64,000 nt of DNA from Thalassomonas sp. M1454 (lineage in GTDB: Bacteria; Pseudomonadota; Gammaproteobacteria; Enterobacterales; Alteromonadaceae), in NCBI RefSeq assembly GCF_007097525.1, contig NZ_VKDD01000007.1:1-64000 (forward strand), written 5' to 3'. Below the pieces are notes generated by a model. That model made no database searches and had not been told where the DNA came from. It worked only from the letters and a program-made list of their open reading frames with translations. Positions 36,713 to 44,164 of this stretch are shown piece after piece (positions within the stretch are counted from its first letter, which is position 1; each line of letters opens with the position of its first letter). Both the position numbers and the translations under genes were made by a program.

Positions 36713-38041
36713 ATGTCTAACATGACTCCTCGTGAAATTGTTCACGAATTAGATTGCCATATTATTGGTCAAAACGATGCTAAAAAAGCCGTAGCTATTG
36801 CTTTAAGAAACCGCTGGCGTCGTATGCAACTTAGTGATGAATTGCGCCCTGAAGTAACGCCAAAGAATATTTTAATGATTGGCCCAACAGGTGTTGGTAA
36901 AACAGAAATTGCTCGTCGTTTAGCTAAGCTTGCTAACGCACCTTTTATTAAAGTTGAAGCAACTAAATTTACCGAAGTAGGTTACGTTGGTAAAGAAGTA
37001 GAAACCATCATTCGCGATCTTGCTGATATGGCTATCAAGCTAACTAAAGAGCAAGAGATGACTCGCGTTCAGCACTTAGCTGAAGAAGCTGCAGAAGAGC
37101 GTATTTTAGACGTACTTATTCCTAACCCGGTAAATACTATGGGTGATAGCGAAACTACTGATAACAGTTCAACTCGTCAAATTTTCCGTAAGAAATTACG
37201 TGAAGGTAAGCTTGATGATAAAGAAATTGAAATAGACGTTGCCCAGCCACAAGTTGGTATGGAAATTATGGCGCCTCCTGGTATGGAAGATATGACTTCG
37301 CAACTGCAAAGCATGTTCCAAAATATGTCTCAGGAGAAAACTAAAAAACGTAAACTTAAAATCAAAGATGCGTTTAAAGCCCTGCAAGAAGATGAAGCCG
37401 CTAAAATGGTTAATCCAGAAGAGCTTAAAGAAAAAGCGATTGAGTCTGTTGAGCAAAACGGTATTGTTTTTATCGATGAAATCGACAAAATTTGTAAACG
37501 TGGTGACAGCTCAGGTCCAGACGTATCTCGTGAAGGTGTACAACGTGACTTACTGCCTTTAATTGAAGGCTCAACCGTAAGTACTAAACACGGTATGGTT
37601 AAAACCGATCACATCTTGTTTATCGCATCAGGTGCTTTCCAAATGGCAAGACCTTCAGATTTAATTCCTGAATTACAAGGTCGTTTACCAATTCGTGTTG
37701 AGTTACGTGCACTTACCACTGAAGATTTTGTTCGCATCCTTACCGAGCCAAACGCTTCATTAACTGAGCAATACATCGCACTATTAGCGACTGAAGGCGT
37801 AAAAGTTGAATTTAGTGATGACGGTATTCAAGCTATCGCTAATGCTGCATGGCAAGTGAATGAAGGTACTGAAAATATTGGTGCTCGTCGTTTACATACG
37901 GTAATGGAGCGTTTAATCGAAGAGTTATCGTTTAATGCTGATGCACAATCGGGACAAACTATTGTTATCGATAAAGCGTTTGTTGAAGGCAAATTAACGG
38001 CACTTGTACAAGATGAAGACTTAAGTCGCTTTATCCTGTAA
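36713..38041 (+). CDS. hslU: HslU (ClpY) ATPase subunit of HslUV protease
   Basis: 442 residues (E. coli 443). It starts [14 protein letters not shown], with Walker [14 protein letters not shown], the pore motif GYVGKEVE, an inserted I-domain (about 105-240, rich in charged and Met residues), Walker [11 protein letters not shown], and sensor [14 protein letters not shown]. The C-terminus DEDLSRFIL is the tail that inserts into HslV. It unfolds substrates using ATP. Strong ribosome site gagg. Confidence 0.98.
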   Translation: MSNMTPREIVHELDCHIIGQNDAKKAVAIALRNRWRRMQLSDELRPEVTPKNILMIGPTGVGKTEIARRLAKLANAPFIKVEATKFTEVGYVGKEVETIIRDLADMAIKLTKEQEMTRVQHLAEEAAEERILDVLIPNPVNTMGDSETTDNSSTRQIFRKKLREGKLDDKEIEIDVAQPQVGMEIMAPPGMEDMTSQLQSMFQNMSQEKTKKRKLKIKDAFKALQEDEAAKMVNPEELKEKAIESVEQNGIVFIDEIDKICKRGDSSGPDVSREGVQRDLLPLIEGSTVSTKHGMVKTDHILFIASGAFQMARPSDLIPELQGRLPIRVELRALTTEDFVRILTEPNASLTEQYIALLATEGVKVEFSDDGIQAIANAAWQVNEGTENIGARRLHTVMERLIEELSFNADAQSGQTIVIDKAFVEGKLTALVQDEDLSRFIL

Positions 38042-38085
38042 CTAAACCTATTCGACAGCTATAATAGTTAAAACAAGGAGATAGC

Positions 38086-38451
38086 ATGCAATTACAACAG
38101 CTTAATATCGACCAAGCGCAAGGTGAACTTACCTTAACGTTTGCCGATAATTTTCAACAAACATTAAGCTTTGAGTTTTTGCGTGTTTATTCTCCCTTAG
38201 AACAAACCAGTGTTAAGGGTAAACCTAAACCACCGGTGAGTCATAAAAAACAAGTACAACTTTTAGCAATAGAGCCGGTGGCTAAACACGGTTATCGATT
38301 TATTTTTGATGATCAGCACAGTGCTATTTATTCTGCTTTATTGCTTAATGAGTATGCTCACAATAAAAATCGATTATGGCAACAATACCTCGATGCGCTT
38401 AAACTTACTGGGCATAGTCGCGAAGCCATGATAGATATTAAACAGGTTTAA
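38086..38451 (+). CDS. DUF971 family protein (GBBH-like N-terminal domain)
   Basis: 121 residues. The segment LTLTFADNFQQTLSFEFLRVYSPLE is the DUF971 signature, matching the N-terminal domain of gamma-butyrobetaine hydroxylase, here as a stand-alone protein. Function unknown; the domain has been linked to iron-sulfur or metal handling in other proteins. Excellent ribosome site (aaggaga). It commonly follows hslU in this order of bacteria and is probably cotranscribed, since I see no terminator in the 44-bp gap. Confidence 0.88.
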   Translation: MQLQQLNIDQAQGELTLTFADNFQQTLSFEFLRVYSPLEQTSVKGKPKPPVSHKKQVQLLAIEPVAKHGYRFIFDDQHSAIYSALLLNEYAHNKNRLWQQYLDALKLTGHSREAMIDIKQV

Positions 38452-38466
38452 TGGACCCTTACACTA

Positions 38467-38958
38467 ATGACTAATAACCAAATTTTACGTCGTATTCGTT
38501 ACACATTTAATTATTCAGATGCGCAAATGTTGCAGATTTTTGCATCTGCAGAATTAACCGTAGATATAGAAAAGTACCACCACTGGTTACGTAAAGATGA
38601 TGATCCTAAATACATCAATATTACTGATCAGCAATTCGCGACTTTTTTAAATGGTTTAATCAATGAACGCCGTGGCAAAAAAGAAGGGCCGCAGCCAGTA
38701 GCTGAGAAAAAACTAAACAATAATATTATTTTACGTAAATTAAAAATTGCGCTTAATATGACCGATGTTGATATTATTGAAGTGTTAGGCTTAGCTGAAA
38801 TGCGTATTGGTAAATCAGAACTAAGTGCGTTTTTTAGAAAGCCAGGCCATAAACATTACCGTATATGTAAAGATCAATTCTTGCGAAACTTTTTACAAGG
38901 GGTGCAAATTAAGTACCGCGATAACTCACCTTGGCCAGCAGCTGATCACAGTAACTAA
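38467..38958 (+). CDS. DUF1456 family protein (YehS-like)
   Basis: 163 residues made of two similar ~65-residue repeats: NNQILRRIRYTFNYSDAQML (residues 2-21) and NNIILRKLKIALNMTDVDII (near 83-102), each followed by a helix and an F-L-N/Q-G segment. This is the duplicated DUF1456 layout. The role is unknown. It follows the DUF971 gene by 15 bp and has a weak ribosome site, suggesting coupled expression. Confidence 0.9.
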   Translation: MTNNQILRRIRYTFNYSDAQMLQIFASAELTVDIEKYHHWLRKDDDPKYINITDQQFATFLNGLINERRGKKEGPQPVAEKKLNNNIILRKLKIALNMTDVDIIEVLGLAEMRIGKSELSAFFRKPGHKHYRICKDQFLRNFLQGVQIKYRDNSPWPAADHSN

Positions 38959-38975
38959 AATATAGTTATAAAAAT

Positions 38976-39338
38976 ATGAAACGAGTGTTGTTAATACTAT
39001 TAGGGTTTAGCTTTGTTGCATTAGCAGCATTAGGTGCATTCTTACCTGTATTACCAACGACTCCGTTTTTGTTACTTGCCGCGACTTGTTTTGCCAAATC
39101 ATCGAAACGTTGCCATCAATGGTTATTAAACAATAAACTGTTTGGCCCTATTATTGAAAATTGGCAATTAAACCGCTGTATACCGGCGAAAGCGAAAATC
39201 CTTGCCATTTCATCCATTGTCTTCTTTGGTTCAATATCACTTTACACATTACAGCATAATACCTACGCCCTGATGGGTACCTCGGTATTACTCTTTATTG
39301 GTTTATTTGTTGTTATCCATATTCCCACCTGTCCCTAA
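38976..39338 (+). CDS. DUF454 family inner-membrane protein (YbaN-like)
   Basis: 120 residues with three to four helices. The N-terminus has the family pattern GAFLPVLPTTPFLLLAATCF followed by AKSSKRCHQWLLNNKLFGP. This is diagnostic of DUF454/YbaN. Molecular function unknown. It lies 17 bp after the DUF1456 gene and ends the hslVU downstream run. Confidence 0.9.
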   Translation: MKRVLLILLGFSFVALAALGAFLPVLPTTPFLLLAATCFAKSSKRCHQWLLNNKLFGPIIENWQLNRCIPAKAKILAISSIVFFGSISLYTLQHNTYALMGTSVLLFIGLFVVIHIPTCP

Positions 39339-39460
39339 ACCTTATTTTATCCCTATGTTTTAATTATAAAAAAATATAATTTTTTTATTTTTAAACCTTT
39401 TTCATTCATACTGCATCTAACAATCATAACTAAAACAAAAGTCTGAAAGGATTTAAAATT

Positions 39461-40027
39461 TTGTCCGGACAAAGCACCGTGATTAATGCTGAAGACGTTT
39501 TTGCGCAAAAGCAAGAACAAGAGTGGATAGCCAATGCCAAACAAGGTGACCGCTTAGCATTTAATCATTTGTATACATTACATATAGGTAGAGTTTTTGC
39601 ACTGTGTCTGCGCATGCTTTCAAATAAAGAGCAGGCGGAAGATGTGAGCCAAGAAGTCTTTGTGCAAGTGTGGTTGAAATTAGATAAGTTTCGCGGTGAA
39701 AGTAAATTTTCTACTTGGTTACATTCCGTCGCCACCAATACGGTACTTAGCCATATTCGTAAACAAAAGAGCTGGGTGCAAAAAGTATTTAGTATTGAAG
39801 ATCAGCCATTAGCTGAGCCAGTAGGAAATGAAATTGAAGACTTGTCAGATATGGATAAGCATATTATGCGCTTGCCAGAGAAGGCCCGCTTAGTATTTGT
39901 ATTATTCGCCGTAGAAGGCTATCGACATGAAGAAATAGCAACAATGATGAATATGGCCGTGGGCTCAAGTAAATCACAATTTCATCGAGCAAGAAATTTA
40001 TTAAAAGAGTGGTTGGAACATGAATAA
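39461..40027 (+). CDS. RNA polymerase ECF-type sigma factor
   Basis: 188 residues from a TTG start with gaaagga about 10 bases upstream; no ATG is available before region 2. Sigma region 2 runs from FNHLYTLHIGRVFALCLRML to AEDVSQEVFVQVWLKLDKF and FSTWLHSVATN. Region 4 is EGYRHEEIATMMNMAVGSSKSQFHRAR. The next gene overlaps by 8 bp and encodes a single-pass membrane protein that fits an anti-sigma factor. The stimulus is unknown. Confidence 0.93.
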   Translation: MSGQSTVINAEDVFAQKQEQEWIANAKQGDRLAFNHLYTLHIGRVFALCLRMLSNKEQAEDVSQEVFVQVWLKLDKFRGESKFSTWLHSVATNTVLSHIRKQKSWVQKVFSIEDQPLAEPVGNEIEDLSDMDKHIMRLPEKARLVFVLFAVEGYRHEEIATMMNMAVGSSKSQFHRARNLLKEWLEHE

Positions 40028-40517
40028 GCCAGTAACAGATCAACAACTACAGCAGCAAATCGATGGTTTGCAACAAGATATCAAGCCAAGTAGAGATTTA
40101 TGGCCGGGTATTGAGTTAGCGATAGAGCATCAACAGCAAGAGAGCTCCCCTAAAAAGGCTGCATTTGCTCCATACGCTTGGGCTGCATCAGTAATGGCTG
40201 CGGTGCTACTAACTTGGATGGTGAATAAACCTATGCAAGAGCAACCACTACAACTGACTGCCGTTGAAGTGATTCAACAGCAATATGTAGAAGAAAAAAA
40301 TACTATGTTGGTGAGTTTTGGTAAGCCCGATATAAGTAAATTACCGGCAAAAATTCAGAAACAATTTACCGAATTACAATCAGCAAGAGAGTCATTATTA
40401 AAAGCGTTAGAGGATGATCCTGAAAATCCTGACTTGTTGAATTTATTACAGTGGACACAAAACCAAGAGCTTAGTTTACTTGAGCAATTATATAGTCCTA
40501 AATGGCAAACAATTTAA
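40020..40517 (+). CDS. Probable anti-sigma factor, single-pass membrane protein
   Basis: 165 residues. A polar N-terminal cytoplasmic part (1-45) contains SRDLWPGIELAIE, a pattern seen in many ECF-associated membrane regulators. One membrane helix follows (about 48-67, YAWAASVMAAVLLTWMV), then a periplasmic, coiled-coil-like C-terminus. The classical zinc-binding HxxxCxxC motif is absent, so sigma binding is inferred only from the 8-bp overlap with the sigma gene. Confidence 0.7.
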   Translation: MNKPVTDQQLQQQIDGLQQDIKPSRDLWPGIELAIEHQQQESSPKKAAFAPYAWAASVMAAVLLTWMVNKPMQEQPLQLTAVEVIQQQYVEEKNTMLVSFGKPDISKLPAKIQKQFTELQSARESLLKALEDDPENPDLLNLLQWTQNQELSLLEQLYSPKWQTI

Positions 40518-40526
40518 GAGAATAGT

Positions 40527-41480
40527 ATGAATGTATTAAAACAAATTACATTGTCGGTTTTTATTCTTGCTTGTTCATTTTCTTTGCAGGCAAAGCAAGT
40601 GAATGAGAGCTTAGAAGTTAAAGAAAATGTAAGAGTTAAGATTGAAAACCTTAGAGGTAAGGTGGCAATAATTGGCACCGACTCTCTTGCGGTTAAAGTG
40701 TCAGGAGTACTTGACTATAAAGCAACAGACTTTGTTTTTAAAAAAGAAGGTAACAGCGTAATTATTCAGGTACAAATGCCACAGAATATGAATCATAGCT
40801 TTTGGGATAATGACGGTCAGGAAACCGACTTAAAAATACACGTTCCGCAATCAGCACGATTAAACTTTAAAGGTGTTTCTAGTGATGCCAGCATTGAAAA
40901 CGTCAATAATGAGATTAATGTTAGAACCGTAAGTGGTGATATTGACGCGAAAGATTTAAGCTCGCGTATTGAGTTAGATACAGTTAGTGGCGATATTAAG
41001 TCGCAGAGATTAGCAGGTCGTATTACCCTAAATACGGTAAGCGGAGATATAAAAGATAGTGCATCGCAAGGGCGTATTAACTATCAAGCCGTTAGTGGTG
41101 ACATAGAAGCTAACAGTACTGCAAATGAAGTCTATGCGAGTGTGATTTCTGGCAACATGGATATAACTCTAGCTCAAGTAATTGATGCAGAGCTTACCTC
41201 GATAAGTGGCGATATTGATGCCAATTTAGAATTAAGTGACCAAGGGCTGTTGAAAATGTCGAGTGTCAGCGGTGATATAGATGTTTTCTTACAAAAAGAG
41301 GTAAATGCTAGCGTAAGAGTTCATTCACAAGCTGGCGGTAAAATTTTTAACAAACTCAATAATGATAAAGTTAAAAAAGCTAAGCATGGCCCAAGCTCGC
41401 ATCTAGATACAACCGTTGGTGATGGCAGCGCTTCAATCAAAGCCTCTACAGTAAGCGGTAGAGTTGGCTTGTATTATTAA
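40527..41480 (+). CDS. Secreted DUF4097 beta-repeat protein
   Basis: 317 residues. A Sec signal peptide (about 1-22, ending LQAKQ) precedes a right-handed beta-repeat domain. The motif S(V/I)SGDI or TVSGDI recurs six to seven times at roughly 18-22 residue spacing between residues 130 and 255, the hallmark of DUF4097 adhesin-like proteins. It lies 9 bp after the anti-sigma gene, so it is likely an envelope-stress output or co-regulated target of the ECF system. Function unknown. Confidence 0.85.
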   Translation: MNVLKQITLSVFILACSFSLQAKQVNESLEVKENVRVKIENLRGKVAIIGTDSLAVKVSGVLDYKATDFVFKKEGNSVIIQVQMPQNMNHSFWDNDGQETDLKIHVPQSARLNFKGVSSDASIENVNNEINVRTVSGDIDAKDLSSRIELDTVSGDIKSQRLAGRITLNTVSGDIKDSASQGRINYQAVSGDIEANSTANEVYASVISGNMDITLAQVIDAELTSISGDIDANLELSDQGLLKMSSVSGDIDVFLQKEVNASVRVHSQAGGKIFNKLNNDKVKKAKHGPSSHLDTTVGDGSASIKASTVSGRVGLYY

Positions 41481-41500
41481 CTAAGTCGAGCAAATTATCC

Positions 41501-41537
41501 GGCCTTATGTTTATTGTTAAGCATAAGGCCTTTTTTA
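41501..41537 (+). terminator. Terminator of ECF sigma operon
   Basis: Perfect 9-bp stem ggccttatg/cataaggcc (41501-41509 and 41522-41530) with six following T's. Confidence 0.92.
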
Positions 41538-41711
41538 TGCCTATAAGTTATCGAGCGATGAATTTATCTTTATCTTTATCTTCAAATAAGAGTTAATATA
41601 GCTTAAATTAGACAGTTAAATTAGCGATAATACTTCGCTTGTTAAAGCATAAAGACAAATACAGTCGTAGAGTGGGTAATACTTGCGACTTTAATCAGGA
41701 TTAGCAACATA

Positions 41712-43145
41712 ATGGCGCAGAAACCAGCCCAAAAACAGTTTAAAGATAATAAGTTTAAAGACAATAAGTACGGCGATAAGCAAGTTGAAGGCTTAAAAAT
41801 TGCTCCGCATTCGTTAGAGGCCGAGCAGTCTGTATTAGGGGGCTTATTATTAGACAACAACGCTTGGGATAGTGTTGCTGAGCGTGTGGTTGCCACTGAT
41901 TTTTATTCTCGCTCGCACCGTATTATCTTTGAATGTATCGGTGACTTGATTGAAAAAGGTAATCCGGTTGACTTAATTACCTTATCTGAGGCGCTTGAAA
42001 ATCAGCAAACCATTGATGATGTTGGTGGCTTTGTTTATTTAGCTGAAATGATGCGTAATACCCCTTCTGCGGCAAACATATTTGCTTACTCAGATATTGT
42101 TCGTGAACGAGCAGTAACCCGAGAGCTAATTAAAGTAGCTAATGAAATAGCCGATGCGGGTTACGATCCACAAGGTCGTCCAAGTTCAGAATTACTAGAC
42201 TTTGCCGAGACTAAAGTATTCCAAATTGCCGAGCAGCGAGCGAATAAATCAGAAGGTCCAGAGAATATTCACTCTGTTTTAGAAAAAACAGTCGATAGAA
42301 TCGAAAAGCTTTATGGCCAACCTCATGATGGTGTTACTGGTGTTTCTACAGGTTTCCAAGATTTAGATAAAATGACTGCTGGTTTACAGCCGTCAGATTT
42401 GATTATTGTTGCCGCACGTCCATCTATGGGTAAAACCACATTTGCGATGAACTTAGCTGAAAATGCGGCGATGATGCAAGATAAGCCAGCACTTATATTC
42501 TCCTTAGAGATGCCTTCAGAACAAATCATGATGCGTATGCTTGCCTCACTTGGTCGTATTGACCAAACCAAAATTCGTACTGGTCAGTTAGGCGATGAGG
42601 ATTGGGCAAGACTCTCTTCAACCATGGGCTTGCTTATGGAAAAAGGAAAAATGTTCGTCGATGATGCAGCAGGCCTTACACCTACCGAGGTTCGTTCTCG
42701 AGCGCGCCGTATCCACCGTGATAATGGTGGCTTATCAATGATCATGATCGATTACCTGCAGCTTATGCGTGTGCCACAATTTAGTGACAACCGTACCTTA
42801 GAGATTGCAGAAATATCACGCTCATTAAAAGCATTAGCAAAAGAGTTGCAGATCCCAGTTGTTGCACTATCACAGCTTAACCGTAGTTTGGAGCAACGTG
42901 CTGATAAACGCCCGGTAAACTCTGATTTACGTGAATCAGGTTCAATCGAGCAAGATGCCGATTTAATTATGTTTATTTATCGTGATGAAGTTTACAACGA
43001 TGATTCACCTGATAAAGGCACTGCTGAAATTATTTTAGGTAAACAACGTAACGGCCCAATTGGTCGCGTACGTTTAACCTTCCAAGGTCAATTCTCTCGA
43101 TTTGATAACTTCGCCGGTCCTGGCGGTATTATGGATGAAGATTAG
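41712..43145 (+). CDS. dnaB: Replicative DNA helicase
   Basis: 477 residues. The N-terminal domain (about 30-135, APHSLEAEQSVLGGLLLDN) is joined by a linker to the RecA-like motor. The motor has Walker A ARPSMGKTT, SLEMPSEQIMMRMLAS, Walker B MIMIDYLQLM, and the DnaB-specific ESGSIEQDADLIMFIYRDE. It unwinds DNA at the replication fork as a hexamer. The first ~25 residues are Lys/Gln-rich and variable. No intein is present in the usual insertion sites. Confidence 0.98.
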   Translation: MAQKPAQKQFKDNKFKDNKYGDKQVEGLKIAPHSLEAEQSVLGGLLLDNNAWDSVAERVVATDFYSRSHRIIFECIGDLIEKGNPVDLITLSEALENQQTIDDVGGFVYLAEMMRNTPSAANIFAYSDIVRERAVTRELIKVANEIADAGYDPQGRPSSELLDFAETKVFQIAEQRANKSEGPENIHSVLEKTVDRIEKLYGQPHDGVTGVSTGFQDLDKMTAGLQPSDLIIVAARPSMGKTTFAMNLAENAAMMQDKPALIFSLEMPSEQIMMRMLASLGRIDQTKIRTGQLGDEDWARLSSTMGLLMEKGKMFVDDAAGLTPTEVRSRARRIHRDNGGLSMIMIDYLQLMRVPQFSDNRTLEIAEISRSLKALAKELQIPVVALSQLNRSLEQRADKRPVNSDLRESGSIEQDADLIMFIYRDEVYNDDSPDKGTAEIILGKQRNGPIGRVRLTFQGQFSRFDNFAGPGGIMDED

Positions 43146-43177
43146 GTTAAAACCTTGCTGCTTTCTAAAAACTTTAG

Positions 43178-43199
43178 CAATGCGGTAATTGCCGCATTG
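43178..43199 (+). terminator. Possible terminator after dnaB
   Basis: 8-bp stem caatgcgg/ccgcattg with a 6-nt loop, 33 bp past the stop. The following run is only tt, so termination efficiency is uncertain. Confidence 0.45.
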
Positions 43200-43328
43200 T
43201 TCATAAAATAGACTATTTTTATTTCTCTAGCTATAGTTGTACATGGTCCCTGGTCAAGATTTCAAAGGGAATGTATATGGATTTTCACTATTTAATTATT
43301 TTTAAATAGTAATCAAAAGGTTAGGACT

Positions 43329-43541
43329 ATGGATAAGAATAGCAATGCAGTAACCGTGTTATATTACGATCAAAATGACATGACATCTATTTGTACAGAT
43401 GTATTAACTAATTTAGATATAGAAGCCGATAAACGAGTGATTTTTCCAAAATCTTATCGGGATGATAAAATTATTATTGCGGTATTAGATGGCCAATGCC
43501 ATGTTCGCAATTCTTTAGGTGATAGATCTATTTTCAGTTAG
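43329..43541 (+). CDS. Small conserved protein, TIGR02922/DUF2375-like
   Basis: 70 residues, VTVLYYDQNDMTSICTDVLTN then ADKRVIFPKSYRDDKIIIAVLDG. This resembles a short family that I recall from Colwellia and Shewanella relatives. Ribosome site aaggttagga is good. No catalytic motif is visible; role unknown. It converges on the Zur-like gene with an 11-bp gap. Confidence 0.75.
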   Translation: MDKNSNAVTVLYYDQNDMTSICTDVLTNLDIEADKRVIFPKSYRDDKIIIAVLDGQCHVRNSLGDRSIFS

Positions 43542-43542
43542 A

Positions 43543-43563
43543 AAAACTGCTTCTAGCAGTTTT
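43543..43563. terminator. Short bidirectional hairpin overlapping the zur stop
   Basis: aaaactgct/agcagtttt with loop tct lies between two convergent genes. The minus-strand stop codon sits inside it. T-tracts are only four long. Confidence 0.45.
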
Positions 43564-43984
43564 GACACTTGCCATGCGCTTCAACCACTTGATGATTGAT
43601 GGTAAAACCACTCGCGTCAGCCATTGCTCTTAATGCTAAATCTAAATTATTCGACTGGATCTCTTCTACATGGCCACAGTTATCACAAATAAGCAACTGT
43701 ACTGGGTGATGGCAATCACTAAAATGGTCACATAATAAGAATGAATTTATCGACTCTATTTTATGCACAAAACCTTGCTTAGCTAAAAAATCTAAAGCCC
43801 GATAAACGGTTGCAGGTTTTGCTGACGGGTCAACTTTTTGCAACTTATCTAACAAATCATACGCACCAATAGCACCTTCATTTTCTGCCATTAAAACAAA
43901 TACTTGCTCTCGCACTGCCGTTAACCTTGCACCGCGCTCTTTACAAGCTTTATGAGCTAATTGTAATAATTGTTTAGGATCCAT
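43553..43984 (-). CDS. zur: Fur-family regulator, Zur-like
   Basis: 143 residues. The winged helix contains ERGARLTAVREQVFVLM and the recognition segment KPATVYRALDFLAKQGFVHKIE. Metal-site features are DHFSDCHHPVQLLICDNCG (one CxxC pair) and a C-terminal GKCQNC (second CxxC), the double-CxxC zinc structural site of Zur/Fur proteins. The CHHPVQ motif favours Zur over Fur. It represses zinc uptake genes when zinc is bound. No zinc transporter gene lies beside it, so the name rests on sequence. Confidence 0.85.
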   Translation of the reverse strand: MDPKQLLQLAHKACKERGARLTAVREQVFVLMAENEGAIGAYDLLDKLQKVDPSAKPATVYRALDFLAKQGFVHKIESINSFLLCDHFSDCHHPVQLLICDNCGHVEEIQSNNLDLALRAMADASGFTINHQVVEAHGKCQNC

Positions 43985-44164
43985 TGGCGTATCAATTAAA
44001 GTTCATTTGTTTAAAGTGTATCACAGTAATTTATCAGTAAAAATAGCTTAATTTATTAAACACATAAGCAAAATATTGGTTATGAATACGTATGCTGTAA
44101 CTTCTATTCATACGATAAAATTCTATAATTGATGCAATTAAATAAAATAAATTAGTCTCTTTTT

